Assembly: GCF_029207735.1 (NCBI RefSeq)
Contig: NZ_CP104395.1
Span: forward strand, 478,692-542,691
Source of the DNA: Candidatus Nanohalococcus occultus
GTDB taxonomy: Archaea; Nanohalarchaeota; Nanosalinia; Nanosalinales; Nanosalinaceae
Reading direction: 5' to 3'
Length of the DNA: 64,000 nt
Below, one piece after another: positions 1 to 8,958 of the stretch. The position numbers were made by a program, and so were the translations under genes. The notes below the pieces were generated by a model that saw nothing but the letters and a program-made list of their open reading frames with translations, was not told the origin of the DNA and searched no databases. How positions within the stretch are numbered: the first letter of the stretch is position 1; every line of letters begins with the position of its first letter.

Positions 1-1601
1 TCGACGCCGTCGTAGCTTAACTCGTCTTTCAAGGTAGCGGTCCGTGGCTCTACGGTTATATCAAGCCCTAGCTCGTCTTCCAAGCTGTGGATGCGCTCTC
101 CGTTCTTCCCGATAATCTTTGAGATCTCTCCTTCCTCAACGATTAACTTGATGTGGTTGTCCGAGATGAACTCGACTTCAGGATCACCGGGCAGGTCATC
201 TAGTTTGTACTCTAGCTGTTCTTTGGCCAAGCGTTCGGCACTTGACTGTTTTTCGTGTTCGCCGATCGGGATTACAACCGTTTCCTCTCCGTACGTGTAG
301 ATCTCATAGACTGGTTTGTCATCTTCAAGCCTGGAGATAAGAACGACCGGTCGGGCAAGATCCTCTTCCTGCATTCCATCCGGTACCTTTACGGTTAACT
401 CGAGTTTGTAGACTTCTGCGACCCCCGCGTTTTTGATGTGTACAACAGTATCGACTATCTGAGGTATCATACCTAGCTCGACACGTCCGATCAAACGCTG
501 GACGGCATCGACCGGTGCTGCGGCATGGACCACGCCAAGCATTCCGACTCCAGCCATACGCATGTCGCTGTAGACCTCGAAGTCCGATGTCTTACGCACC
601 TCGTCGTAGACAGTATAATCAGGTCGGACAAGCAACAGGAAGTCTCCGGTGTTTTCCATCGACTCATCTAACTCGGTGTACTGAGTGATATCCGGGCCGA
701 CATCCAGGTCCCGAGGTTTCTCCATTGTTTTCACGATCTTCCCAGCTTCTTCGTAGTGTTCGGCCAGTGCCTGTGCGAAAGTGGATTTTCCATGTCCCGG
801 CGCTCCTGCGATAAGCACTCCCTCGGCTTTCTCGTCCAGTCGTGTTAGAAGCTTTTCCGACAAATCATAGTCTTCCAGTGATACCTTTGCGACAGGACGC
901 ACGGCAGTTATTTCCGGTTTCTCGGAGAAAGGAGGCCGTGAGATCGCGATACGGTACTTTCCGATCTGTACAACGGTCGCACCTTCTTCCTGTATTTCGA
1001 CAAGTCCTTCGTCCGATATCTCAGCCTTCTCGATAGTTTCCTCTATTAGTTTATTGATTTCGTCCCGTGAAAGTGGCTTGTCTCCAATTGTCTCAAGCTG
1101 GAACTGTCCTGGAAGCCCTCTTTTGGCTTTAGGCAGGCTGTCCTGTTTGAGGTGGACGCTCATCGTCTTATCATCGAAGTAGTTTTGTAGTGAGAACTTC
1201 TCTACGTGTTCTTTTTCGAAAAACCGTACTTTGATTCCCTTGGCTTCCGCTACCTTGGCCTGAACCCGGTCTCCGGTGTAAAGCGTTCCATCGATCTCTT
1301 CTGCTACATCCCGGATCAGTGCGTCGATCCGTCCGTTTTTAGCAAGTCTGATCTCCTCGGTTGTAGGCTTACGTCCTGTGAACTCGACTTTGAATCCTTT
1401 CTCTTCACCGAGCTTACGGAGCTTTTCGATCTCCTCGATGGCTTTGTATCCGATTTCCAGGCCTTTGTTGGCCTGTGATTCTATCTCATCGACCACTAGC
1501 TCGGGTATAACTACATCTGATTTTACTTCGCCGTTTTCAGCTAGATCCGATAGTTTTCCGTCGACAAGAACGGAGGTATCGGGTATAATTTTGTCCGTCA
1601 T
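1..1601 (-). CDS. PIN domain - secretion-type ATPase - KH domain protein (3' end cut by window edge)
   Basis: I translated this frame by hand; 533 codons are visible before the left edge. It starts at the ATG at 1601. The N-terminus is a PIN domain (PDTSVLVDG at about residues 7-15, then LYTGDRVQAK), normally a metal-dependent RNase fold. The middle is a PilT/VirB11-type ATPase with Walker A GAPGHGKST near residue 265. The C-terminus carries a KH RNA-binding motif (IIGKNGERI near residue 500). This PIN-ATPase-KH order is a known, conserved archaeal family of unproven function, probably RNA related rather than secretion. It is transcribed away from the gene at 1658-2509 and is probably nearly complete. 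Confidence 0.85.
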   Translation of the reverse strand, partial: MTDKIIPDTSVLVDGKLSDLAENGEVKSDVVIPELVVDEIESQANKGLEIGYKAIEEIEKLRKLGEEKGFKVEFTGRKPTTEEIRLAKNGRIDALIRDVAEEIDGTLYTGDRVQAKVAEAKGIKVRFFEKEHVEKFSLQNYFDDKTMSVHLKQDSLPKAKRGLPGQFQLETIGDKPLSRDEINKLIEETIEKAEISDEGLVEIQEEGATVVQIGKYRIAISRPPFSEKPEITAVRPVAKVSLEDYDLSEKLLTRLDEKAEGVLIAGAPGHGKSTFAQALAEHYEEAGKIVKTMEKPRDLDVGPDITQYTELDESMENTGDFLLLVRPDYTVYDEVRKTSDFEVYSDMRMAGVGMLGVVHAAAPVDAVQRLIGRVELGMIPQIVDTVVHIKNAGVAEVYKLELTVKVPDGMQEEDLARPVVLISRLEDDKPVYEIYTYGEETVVIPIGEHEKQSSAERLAKEQLEYKLDDLPGDPEVEFISDNHIKLIVEEGEISKIIGKNGERIHSLEDELGLDITVEPRTATLKDELSYDGV

Positions 1602-1657
1602 ACAGGGTTTATCGCTGCTAATCTTCAAAAGCCTGTAGTCGCTCAGACATATTGTTT

Positions 1658-2509
1658 TTACTCCATGTAGCTTTCGATAAGCTCTCTGTGACCTGAGATG
1701 TTAACTGAGTCCGGCTCAAGGACAGGGTGATCGCTGTGCTTTGAGATTTCCTGCTTAACTTTCTGGTAGCTGCTGGCCCGATCCTTTGCCACAGACGCCA
1801 TCACTTCGTAGGATTCATCGAGGAAGTGTTTGAGAGTCTGTCCTCTGGAAGTTGTGGTCACTCCTGTCTTCGTAAACTCGAGACAGTTGTACTGGTCCAG
1901 CTCATGAGTCAGCTCTCTCATGTCCGCTCCTGTCAAGTCTTCGATTGCCTCGGGATCCGACTGTTTGAGATCCATGAACCGCAAAGCTTCAATTCTTCTG
2001 CCGTCTTCTACGTCCGAAATCACAGTATCTACTACGTCGTTTACTCTTCGGTCGTTGGCCGTTATCCAGTCGTACTTTCCGCCCTCATGTTCGAGTACTC
2101 CCGGGATTCTTTTCTCCGAGAGAGGAGTGGCTTCGTATCCATCGTCTTTTTCCTGTAGAAGTCCTAGTTCCTCGAGCTGCTCTTTGTTTTCCGCATCCTC
2201 TATGTTTTCAAGTCCTTCTGCCTCGATAATAGCTCCGAAAAACTCATCCAGCAGACGGTCTCTTTTCCGCGGGAACAGAACCTCTGTGCTTGAAGGAGTT
2301 ATGTCATCGTAGCTAATATTCCTACTCTCCGTTTTTCCCAGATTGCTGACAGCATCTGCGATATGACCTTTCGATACTTCCTGACCTTCATATGTCGGGA
2401 CAGGTCCTTCGCTGTCCTGGGAGTTTCTCATCGCCCTGTCCATTCTCTCCGCTGTCTTTGTGTTCATTGTTTGTGCTGCGTCTGAGTTCTCGGGACCCTG
2501 CTTTGTCAT
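1658..2509 (-). CDS. Acidic hypothetical protein with possible winged-helix region
   Basis: 283 aa from an ATG, with no family recognised. It is highly acidic and soluble, without signal peptide or membrane segment. The first 60 residues look disordered (rich in N, Q, S, E). Residues about 180-235 have an alternating helix pattern that could be a winged helix (EALRFMDLKQ, then MRELTHELDQYNCLEF), but this is only an impression. The gene is monocistronic and lies 56 bp upstream of the PIN-ATPase gene on the same strand, so the two may be co-transcribed. The coding call rests on the long frame and archaeal acidic composition. Confidence 0.7.
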   Translation of the reverse strand: MTKQGPENSDAAQTMNTKTAERMDRAMRNSQDSEGPVPTYEGQEVSKGHIADAVSNLGKTESRNISYDDITPSSTEVLFPRKRDRLLDEFFGAIIEAEGLENIEDAENKEQLEELGLLQEKDDGYEATPLSEKRIPGVLEHEGGKYDWITANDRRVNDVVDTVISDVEDGRRIEALRFMDLKQSDPEAIEDLTGADMRELTHELDQYNCLEFTKTGVTTTSRGQTLKHFLDESYEVMASVAKDRASSYQKVKQEISKHSDHPVLEPDSVNISGHRELIESYME

Positions 2510-2614
2510 ATATTTCGGAACGAATACTTACACTTATTTACTTTGCCGCAATCGTTGTCCTTGAGTAGTAAGAAACGCTTGTTCGGGTTATTCGCTCAAA
2601 CCCAACAGGCAAGA

Positions 2615-2622
2615 GTATATAA
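2615..2622 (+). promoter_or_regulatory. TATA box of the nrdR-nrdJ promoter
   Basis: GTATATAA fits an archaeal TATA element. A start about 25 nt downstream would fall near 2645, just before the two NrdR-like boxes, leaving a leader of about 100 nt before the nrdR ATG at 2744. Confidence 0.6.
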
Positions 2623-2631
2623 GCAGTAGGC

Positions 2632-2644
2632 CTCAAAGTTTGAG
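2632..2644. promoter_or_regulatory. Perfect 13-bp palindrome between TATA box and NrdR boxes
   Basis: CTCAAAGTTTGAG has 6-bp arms around a central G. It sits between the TATA element and the expected transcription start, where a bound repressor would block initiation. The sequence differs from the two downstream NrdR-like boxes, so a second factor could bind here. It could also be chance. Confidence 0.35.
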
Positions 2645-2653
2645 ACAAAGGGA

Positions 2654-2699
2654 ACAACATGTTGTGGGGGGAAGGCGAAGGTTCTACACAACATGTTGT
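2654..2699. promoter_or_regulatory. Tandem NrdR-box-like operators
   Basis: The 12-bp perfect palindrome ACAACATGTTGT occurs twice, at 2654-2665 and 2688-2699, with centres 34 bp apart. Known NrdR boxes are paired palindromes of this general form about three helical turns apart, placed at ribonucleotide reductase promoters. Here they lie just downstream of the expected start of transcription and upstream of nrdR itself, which suggests autoregulated repression of nrdR-nrdJ. Confidence 0.7.
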
Positions 2700-2743
2700 A
2701 AAAGCTCAGTGAAACAGAATCAACTAGAGGCAGCTATATCCAA

Positions 2744-3190
2744 ATGAAATGTCCGTACTGTGAAAACGAAACAACGAAGGTAAAAGACTCCAGAGAAACG
2801 GAGGGAAAGGTACGGCGCCGCAGAGAGTGCGCTGAGTGTGAAAGACGGTTTACAACCTATGAAACCGCGGAAAAACTTGACATCCAGGTCACGAAGAGAG
2901 ACGGAGCCAAAGAGCCATTCAAGGAATCGAAGATCCGTGAAGGAATCCAGAGAGCAGTACAGAAAACAGCGATCACAGCCGAAGAAGTCGATGAAGCCGT
3001 AGAAAACGTAAAGAAACAGGTCATGGGCAAACAGGAACTTACTTCCGAAGAGATCGGCAACACGGTCAAAAAAGAGCTTCAGGAAATGGATGAGGTCGCT
3101 TACATCCGGTTCGCATCAGTATACGAATCCTTTGACGATGCCGAATCGTTCGAGGAAGAGATCAAGGAATTAAAAGAAAAGCAGGGCTAG
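2744..3190 (+). CDS. nrdR: NrdR transcriptional regulator of ribonucleotide reductase
   Basis: 148 aa, the normal length for NrdR. The N-terminal zinc ribbon is intact (CPYC at residues 3-6 and CAEC at 29-32), followed by the conserved RRRECAECERRFTTYE stretch and an ATP-cone domain (about residues 48-138) that senses ATP/dATP. NrdR represses ribonucleotide reductase genes when dATP is high. Two NrdR-box-like palindromes lie upstream and the class II reductase gene follows 39 bp downstream, a textbook regulatory pairing. NrdR is mainly bacterial, so its presence in an archaeal genome suggests old transfer or retention. Confidence 0.95.
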   Translation: MKCPYCENETTKVKDSRETEGKVRRRRECAECERRFTTYETAEKLDIQVTKRDGAKEPFKESKIREGIQRAVQKTAITAEEVDEAVENVKKQVMGKQELTSEEIGNTVKKELQEMDEVAYIRFASVYESFDDAESFEEEIKELKEKQG

Positions 3191-3229
3191 AAATCATAAC
3201 TTAACTTGTATTTCAAGGGAAACCTATCA

Positions 3230-6157
3230 ATGGTAGAGACACAAACAACAGAGGAATCTGTCGAAACCGAAAACCAGTTTGAACTACCTGTCAAAAGGAC
3301 AACGGGGGAAACAGTCGAAGAGCGTCTAACAGAGAACGCTTACGAGCGCATACTGCCGGCACGTTACCTTCTCAAGGATGAGGACGGTAACGTAGTCGAG
3401 ACACCGGAGGAAATGTTCGAACGTGTTGCGAAAAACGTAGCACAGCCGGACAAAGAGTACGACGATGTCGACTTCGAGGATGCCTGGAAGGAGTTCTTCG
3501 AGCTAATGACTCACCAGAAGTTCATGCCGAACTCTCCTACGCTGATGAACGCAGGCGCACCGCTACAGCAGCTAAGTGCTTGTTTCGTTGTTCATCCACA
3601 GGACGATATGGACAGTATTTTCAACAAAGTCCATGATGCGGCAAAGATCTTCCAGTCCGGAGGAGGAATGGGATATCCTTTCCACCTAATGCGTCCGAAA
3701 GGAGATACAGTCTCCTCGACAGGAGGAATCGCAAGCGGACCCCTATCTTTCCAGCAAGTATTTGATACAATGTGTGGTACGATCAAGCAGGGAGGCAAAC
3801 GCCGTGGCGCACAGATGGGAATCATGCGCGTCGACCATCCTGACGTACTAAGGTTCATTGTCTCAAAGCGGAAGGAAGGAAACCTATCGAACTTCAACAT
3901 CTCCGTAGGTCTAACCGAGGAGTTCATGGAGGCAGTCAAAAACAACGATACTTACAAGCTGATCAACCCGCGAACCGATGAACCTTTCGAAGTACCTAAG
4001 GAGACAGCCCAGTTCTACAACTCGGATGAAGAATGGTACCCGCAGGCAGCAGGAAGTGATCAAGGCAAAGACGATAACTTCTGGAGAGACCACGCCTCCT
4101 CATTTGGAGAGGAGATCGATGAGTTCGACATTGATCTAACTCCTGGCGAGGAAATGGAGCTTCCAGCCCGTTTCATCTGGGAAACACTTATCGATGGCGC
4201 ATGGAGAAACGGAGAGCCAGGTCTATTCATGTACGATGAGACCAACGACAAACACTCATTCGACGTCGAAAAACATCCAGAACACCGTATCGAGGCCACA
4301 AACCCTTGTGGAGAACAGCCGCTTGAAAACTACGAGGCATGTAACCTGGGCCACGTCAACCTAAGTCTAATGGTAGAGGACAAAGGCGACGGTGCGGCAC
4401 TACAGTTCCACGACTGGAAACAGGACAACGGAGTAACGTATGAAACCGACGAAGAGCTTGACCAGGCAATGCGAAACTACATGCAGAAAGCATTGAAGAT
4501 GGACGAGCTTGAACGCGTCGCGAAGGTCGGAACCCGCTTCCTAGACAACGTTGTTACCATGTCCGATTTCCCACTGGAAGAGATCGAAGAAAAGGTCTCG
4601 TCCCTACGTAAGGTCGGATTAGGACTGATGGGCTTCCACCAGATGCTGATCCAGCTAGGAGTACGTTACGGAAGCGAAGAATCCCAGGCAGCAGCCCGCG
4701 AGATCCAGAGACTTCTAACCAAGTTCTCAATTGAGGAAAGTCATCGACTCGCAGAAGTACGTGGAGAGTTCTCCGAATGGGAAAAATCCAAGTGGGCGAA
4801 CCCGACAGAACACGCTGAATGGTTCAAGGCCTACACCGGCGGATACGACCCAGAAGAGTTCGAAGACGGACTGAAGCTGCGGAACCACAACACCGTCACG
4901 ATCGCACCGACCGGAACCACATCCATGATCGGAAACACCTCCGGAGGATGTGAGCCAATCTACCAGCTAGCGTACTTCAAGAACGTCGCAAAGGACATCC
5001 AGGGAGAGGACATGCTCGTCGAGTTCGACGATTACTTCCTGAAAGCACTTGAAGCAAACGACGTAGACGTAGAAAAGGTCAAGGCAGAAGTCGAAGAACT
5101 GATGGAGAACAACGAATGGGACGGAGTACACTCGTTGCCTGACAGCGTTCTACCGCCAGCGATGAAGGAGGTCTTCATCACCTCCGACCGTGTAAAAGCC
5201 AAGGAACACGTCGACATTCAGGCAGCATTCCAGAAGTTCAACCACTCAGGAATCAGTAAGACCTGTAACTTCCCGCACGAAGCCACCAAGGAAGACGTCC
5301 GAGAAGCCTACATGCGAGCCTACGATAAAGGCATCAAAGGCATGACAGTCTACCGTGACGGAACAAGAGACGTCCAGGTCATGCAGACCAACAAGGAAAA
5401 CACCTTGACAGACATGGACAAAGTCGACGCACTCGCAGAGATCGCCTCAGAGTACGAATCCAAACAGGAGCTACTTCAGAGCGAGGAGCTGAAAGAAGCA
5501 CTGGGAGTAGAAGGCCAGGTCAAAGTCGTATCAGAAGACGAAGACCTTTCCACAGAAGTCACACAGGAAGGAGTGGAAGCCGACTCCGAAGGCAACGGAG
5601 GCCACACATCGATGAGCGACGATAAAGGGGTTCGGAAACGACCTAAATCCATCACCGGAACCACCCAAGAGATCGAGACTGCTTACGGAGACCTCTATGT
5701 CACAATCAACGAAGACGAACACGGACCGTTCGAAGTCTTCTCCCAGATCGGGAAAGCCGGAGGCTACACCCAAAGCTTTACCGAAGGACTCTCCCGAATG
5801 GTCTCACTCGCCCTACGTTCAGGTGCTGGCGCCGACCAAGTCATCAAACAGCTAGATGACATCAGAAGCCCGCAGATCGCATGGGACAGCGGCGAACAGA
5901 TCCACTCCGTACCGGATGCGATCGCAGAAGCATTCAAACGACACCGGAACGGAGGGAACGCACCGCAGCAAACCGTCGACAACTACGACACCAGCTCCGA
6001 AAGCAAGACAGCAGGCAAAACTGAGACAGAGAAAACCGCAGATGCAGCAGACATCGTAGCAGAAGGAGGCAACCCGGAATGCCCTGAATGCGGAGGCATG
6101 CTCGAACTAAGCGAAGGATGCCAGAAATGCCCAAGCTGTGGATGGAGCAAGTGCTAA
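3230..6157 (+). CDS. nrdJ: Ribonucleoside-diphosphate reductase, class II (adenosylcobalamin dependent)
   Basis: 975 aa from ATG 3230; an in-frame TTG at 3206 would add 8 residues, but the ATG has an AAGGGA-like ribosome site and is preferred. The enzyme reduces ribonucleotides to deoxyribonucleotides with a B12-generated thiyl radical. Visible motifs are SACFVV (redox Cys near residue 118), NPCGE (residues 358-362, catalytic Asn-Cys-Glu), [17 protein letters not shown] in the barrel, and a C-terminal Cys-rich tail ([18 protein letters not shown]) that re-reduces the active site or binds zinc. No small subunit gene is adjacent, as expected for class II. A polar insert rich in E and V precedes the last domain. 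Forms an operon with nrdR. Confidence 0.95.
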   Translation: MVETQTTEESVETENQFELPVKRTTGETVEERLTENAYERILPARYLLKDEDGNVVETPEEMFERVAKNVAQPDKEYDDVDFEDAWKEFFELMTHQKFMPNSPTLMNAGAPLQQLSACFVVHPQDDMDSIFNKVHDAAKIFQSGGGMGYPFHLMRPKGDTVSSTGGIASGPLSFQQVFDTMCGTIKQGGKRRGAQMGIMRVDHPDVLRFIVSKRKEGNLSNFNISVGLTEEFMEAVKNNDTYKLINPRTDEPFEVPKETAQFYNSDEEWYPQAAGSDQGKDDNFWRDHASSFGEEIDEFDIDLTPGEEMELPARFIWETLIDGAWRNGEPGLFMYDETNDKHSFDVEKHPEHRIEATNPCGEQPLENYEACNLGHVNLSLMVEDKGDGAALQFHDWKQDNGVTYETDEELDQAMRNYMQKALKMDELERVAKVGTRFLDNVVTMSDFPLEEIEEKVSSLRKVGLGLMGFHQMLIQLGVRYGSEESQAAAREIQRLLTKFSIEESHRLAEVRGEFSEWEKSKWANPTEHAEWFKAYTGGYDPEEFEDGLKLRNHNTVTIAPTGTTSMIGNTSGGCEPIYQLAYFKNVAKDIQGEDMLVEFDDYFLKALEANDVDVEKVKAEVEELMENNEWDGVHSLPDSVLPPAMKEVFITSDRVKAKEHVDIQAAFQKFNHSGISKTCNFPHEATKEDVREAYMRAYDKGIKGMTVYRDGTRDVQVMQTNKENTLTDMDKVDALAEIASEYESKQELLQSEELKEALGVEGQVKVVSEDEDLSTEVTQEGVEADSEGNGGHTSMSDDKGVRKRPKSITGTTQEIETAYGDLYVTINEDEHGPFEVFSQIGKAGGYTQSFTEGLSRMVSLALRSGAGADQVIKQLDDIRSPQIAWDSGEQIHSVPDAIAEAFKRHRNGGNAPQQTVDNYDTSSESKTAGKTETEKTADAADIVAEGGNPECPECGGMLELSEGCQKCPSCGWSKC

Positions 6158-6167
6158 GGTCGCTGAG

Positions 6168-6398
6168 ATGACAACAGACAACGGCGACTACGAGCTACAC
6201 GACCTTCTGGAAATGAAGAAGGTGCCGGAAGTAAAGAGAGCTGAAGGCTCTCTTGAAACCTCTTCTTCCTCATCCAGGTCCTTACAACAGACCTTCGGCC
6301 CATCATACGGAGAGAGCAGTCCAGAAGTCTACAGTGAAGAACGAGAAACTGTCACCTTGGACGATCTACAGGAAACCAAACTTGATCAGTACGACTAA
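6168..6398 (+). CDS. Small acidic hypothetical protein after nrdJ
   Basis: 76 aa from ATG 6168, 10 bp after the nrdJ stop; an earlier in-frame ATG at 6138 would overlap nrdJ. No domain recognised. The middle is a serine run (residues about 32-37) and the protein ends acidic (TLDDLQETKLDQYD). Its position makes co-transcription with nrdR-nrdJ likely. It may be an accessory or an unrelated small protein; I see no evidence for a function. Confidence 0.5.
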   Translation: MTTDNGDYELHDLLEMKKVPEVKRAEGSLETSSSSSRSLQQTFGPSYGESSPEVYSEERETVTLDDLQETKLDQYD

Positions 6399-6399
6399 A

Positions 6400-6413
6400 G
6401 GGCTGTTTAGCCC
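6400..6413 (+). terminator. Weak hairpin after the nrd operon
   Basis: GGGCT and AGCCC pair around a 4-nt loop, right after the stop codon at 6398. There is only a short, broken T stretch behind it, so it is a modest terminator candidate. Confidence 0.3.
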
Positions 6414-6467
6414 CTTAATTCAGCATTTCTTCAATCTAGACGGTTAGAGGTGCTATTGTGAGCTATC

Positions 6468-6659
6468 ATGGCTACTTACTGCGGAAATTCAAAATGCGGC
6501 TATAAAGGCACAGTTGATGCTGTGAAATGCCCTTGTTGTGGGTCTAGGAAGAAAATAGTCTTAGATTCAAGACCGATAAAATGCCCGAGTTGTGGGACTC
6601 AAAATATGCCTAACAGCACTTCATGCTCAAATTCGTCATGCTCCCAAACCTTCAACTGA
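6468..6659 (+). CDS. Double zinc-ribbon protein
   Basis: 63 aa with eight cysteines in four pairs: C5/C10, C22/C25 within CPCC, C39/C42 (CPSC) and C53/C58. This is the layout of a tandem zinc ribbon as seen in small archaeal zinc-ribbon proteins. It has a GAGGTG-like ribosome site upstream. Its end overlaps the start of the membrane protein at 6638, suggesting translational coupling. The local DNA is more AT-rich than nrdJ, hinting at a different history. Confidence 0.7.
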   Translation: MATYCGNSKCGYKGTVDAVKCPCCGSRKKIVLDSRPIKCPSCGTQNMPNSTSCSNSSCSQTFN

Positions 6660-7069
6660 TTTCTGACCTAGTTCAGAATAACATTTGGCTGCTTCCGATA
6701 GCAGGACTGTCTTTAGAGATTGTTTTTCTTGCGTTCAAAGAATCTCTTAGATCTCCGCCTGACCATCCCTCGACTGCAGCAGAAGCAAGCGACAAGCTAG
6801 CAAGTCATGCATTGACAATACTAGGCCTAGTGTTCACAGGCACTACCTTTCTTCTTTCAAACAACAGCGATTATTCCAACGGCACAGCACTCCTTTTCTT
6901 TGTTTCCATGGGACTCATGTTTTTCTCGTTCCAGTTCAGAAATCTGACGAATCAGAAAAACCTTTACTATTTTATACAGGATAAGTCTGTCTCATGGGGC
7001 ATAATATCGTTAATAATGGGTGTAACGCTTCTTGCTGTGGATAAGAATCTTTTGAAGGTTAGTTTTTGA
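6638..7069 (+). CDS. Membrane protein with about four transmembrane segments
   Basis: 143 aa from ATG 6638 (in-frame ATG at 6623 is deeper inside the previous gene). Hydrophobic stretches near residues 13-28 (NIWLLPIAGLSLEIVFLAF), 60-76, 85-100 and 121-137 predict about four membrane helices. No family recognised. It overlaps the zinc-ribbon gene by 22 bp and its stop overlaps the start of the mini-gene at 7069, so all three look like one translational unit. Confidence 0.6.
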   Translation: MLPNLQLISDLVQNNIWLLPIAGLSLEIVFLAFKESLRSPPDHPSTAAEASDKLASHALTILGLVFTGTTFLLSNNSDYSNGTALLFFVSMGLMFFSFQFRNLTNQKNLYYFIQDKSVSWGIISLIMGVTLLAVDKNLLKVSF

Positions 7070-7152
7070 TGTGGGCTATTTTATCAGGAGTAGTACTGAT
7101 CTATGTTGCCGAAGCATATATCCTCCAAGATGCCATAGAAGGAAATGAATAA
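7069..7152 (+). CDS. 27-residue candidate membrane peptide
   Basis: A short frame starts with an ATG sharing bases with the preceding TGA stop (TGATG arrangement). It encodes a single hydrophobic helix (WAILSGVVLIYVAEAYIL) with an acidic tail. The tight coupling supports translation, but the size means it could be chance. Confidence 0.4.
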   Translation: MWAILSGVVLIYVAEAYILQDAIEGNE

Positions 7153-7175
7153 AGAAAGAAAAAGAGTAGAAGGGT

Positions 7176-7835
7176 TTACTGTCCGTCTGTTACGTTCTGT
7201 CTTCCTGTTGTCCTGTTTGCGTCTCTGTTCTCAGTTCGGTTTCCGGATGTCTGGTTGCCTGATTCGGTCTGGTTGTCGTCGGCTTCCTGTTCTTCTGTCA
7301 TGTTCCTTGGTCTTCTATCAGGTCGGTTCGGTCTGTTCTCGGAAATGTTCTCAGGTCTCTGAGAATCAGCTTGGTTGCCTCTCTGTCTGGCCTGTTCCAT
7401 GTTCTGGAGTGCGTCTCTCATGTTTTCCAGTGCAGTCTCCATTCCTTCTCGGGCGTTCTCATTCGGTGCGTTATCGATACGCCCTTCCATTTCCGTGATC
7501 GTGTTCTGGAAGGAGTTCATCGCTGTCCAGATGCTTTCTGATTCGTTTTCTCCTGCTCTTTGCGCAATGTTTTCGAGCTGCTTTCCTGCCTTGGCTGCCG
7601 CAGTGTTGTTGTTATCCGCTGCCTTCTGTGCTTCTGCGGCTCTCTCCTTGGCGATCTCGCCTGCTTTAGCAAGTCCTATAGACACGGCGGCGTTGTCCAT
7701 CGCGACCTCCAGTCCGTAGACCGGCGAACCCGGACCTACCATTCCGGGTCCTCTATCTAGTTGGTTTGACTGTGCTGTGACTGTTTGAACTCCGAGCAGC
7801 ATTAACGCTGTCAGAACAATTGTGTGTTTTTTCAT
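7176..7835 (-). CDS. Secreted DUF5667-like protein with Asn-rich tail
   Basis: 219 aa. A signal peptide covers about residues 1-21 (MKKHTIVLTALMLLGVQTVTA). It is followed by PGMVGPGSPVYGLEVAMDNA, which resembles the start of the DUF5667 family of archaeal and bacterial exported proteins. Residues about 50-140 are alpha-helical and probably coiled coil. The last 60 residues are low complexity with many N-x-S/T sequons (NMTEE, NQTES, NRTEN, NVT), as expected for a glycosylated archaeal surface protein. Divergent from the gene at 7893 with 57 bp between them. Confidence 0.7.
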   Translation of the reverse strand: MKKHTIVLTALMLLGVQTVTAQSNQLDRGPGMVGPGSPVYGLEVAMDNAAVSIGLAKAGEIAKERAAEAQKAADNNNTAAAKAGKQLENIAQRAGENESESIWTAMNSFQNTITEMEGRIDNAPNENAREGMETALENMRDALQNMEQARQRGNQADSQRPENISENRPNRPDRRPRNMTEEQEADDNQTESGNQTSGNRTENRDANRTTGRQNVTDGQ

Positions 7836-7892
7836 GGTACAAATCTTTGTTTTCTATTCAGGTTTTAACCAGTTGTCCGTCAAACCTGAGTT

Positions 7893-8216
7893 ATGGACGA
7901 GCTGATTGAAAACCTGCTTGGGATTGATTCGATTAAAGCGGTCAAACGCCAGAGCGACGATGTTTTGAAAATAGAGCTTTTCAGCCGGGAGATCCCGAAC
8001 TCGGAGCTGGTTGAGATCCGCGGCGATCTACGGACGGTTACGCCTACGGTTCGCTCGAAGCTGGAAAATGCCAGGGAGTCTGGAGAGATAAATGGCTGGA
8101 GCTGGATTGTCCGACCCGAGAAAAAGTATCAAAGCACCTCGCTAGGAAGAGATAAGGTTTCGGATCGGAAGGCTAAAGGCTACCGTCCCGGGCATTACAG
8201 AGTGAATGTCAAGTAA
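7893..8216 (+). CDS. Hypothetical protein
   Basis: 107 aa, soluble, no family recognised. The N-terminal half is acidic, with strand-like stretches (AVKRQSDDVLKIELF), and the C-terminal 25 residues are basic (GRDKVSDRKAKGYRPGHYRVNVK), which could touch nucleic acid. It is divergent from the secreted protein at 7835. Confidence 0.55.
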   Translation: MDELIENLLGIDSIKAVKRQSDDVLKIELFSREIPNSELVEIRGDLRTVTPTVRSKLENARESGEINGWSWIVRPEKKYQSTSLGRDKVSDRKAKGYRPGHYRVNVK

Positions 8217-8258
8217 GGTCCGAAACAAATATTGGCAGGGAATGTAGAATGCTTGTGT

Positions 8259-8954
8259 ATGCCTGATCCCGGAGAAATCGAAGACATGGAGTTTATGATT
8301 GACAGTGACCGTCTTAACCTGATACTTACAGTTCTTAAGGTCAAGAAAGGAACTGACTTGGAGCTTTTCTTCAAGGATAGAGATCAAATTGAAGGTTTTA
8401 AACAGTATTTAGATGAATGGAGTGGCTTAAACTATAAGATAGAGGAAAACATCGGCTCAACTAACTTAGCATCGCTTTACTCTCTTTTCACACAACGTGA
8501 TCATCATATCGAAGATATGCTTAACAGAGACTTTATTTGTAGAGGCTATATCAGTTATGATAAGAAGGCTCTTGATAGATATGTCCGTGTGAAGTTTCTT
8601 AGGCGTTTTACGGGTTCTGGAGGCATCTTGAGTTCTTTGTTCCACCGGAGAGCCGGAGAGTTCTATGGCTTCCCCGAACAAGACATCAATGCTTTCATTT
8701 ACTCGAACGCAGAGGGTTTAAATCGGAAAATAATGGAGCTTAGGGATCAAGATATCAGACGTATTTCCTCTGAAGAGTCTTTCGATAAATACAGCGGTAG
8801 CGGTCTAGATGCTAATGATAAATCGGTTTTTGTACGTCTCACACACCATGTTCTGGCTGATAGGCAGGATTCATTTGAAAAGCAGCTGGATCTCGTTAAA
8901 AAACGAGAGAAAGCAGCTGAGGAAATCGGTGTAAAAACAGAAGACTATCTTTAA
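8259..8954 (+). CDS. Hypothetical protein
   Basis: 231 aa from ATG 8259 (a TTG at 8232 and an ATG at 8286 are alternatives). No family recognised. Mixed helix and strand, no membrane segment, with basic clusters (RVKFLRRFTG, FHRRAGEF) in the middle and a helical charged C-terminus (KKREKAAEEIG). The DNA is more AT-rich and its codons differ from neighbouring housekeeping genes, suggesting acquisition. Converges on the PiT gene. Confidence 0.6.
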   Translation: MPDPGEIEDMEFMIDSDRLNLILTVLKVKKGTDLELFFKDRDQIEGFKQYLDEWSGLNYKIEENIGSTNLASLYSLFTQRDHHIEDMLNRDFICRGYISYDKKALDRYVRVKFLRRFTGSGGILSSLFHRRAGEFYGFPEQDINAFIYSNAEGLNRKIMELRDQDIRRISSEESFDKYSGSGLDANDKSVFVRLTHHVLADRQDSFEKQLDLVKKREKAAEEIGVKTEDYL

Positions 8955-8958
8955 CTCT

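Noticed and set aside
3206-3229. TTG start for nrdJ at 3206
   Set aside because: The ATG at 3230 gives a normal N-terminus with a ribosome site, and the extra eight residues are not needed.
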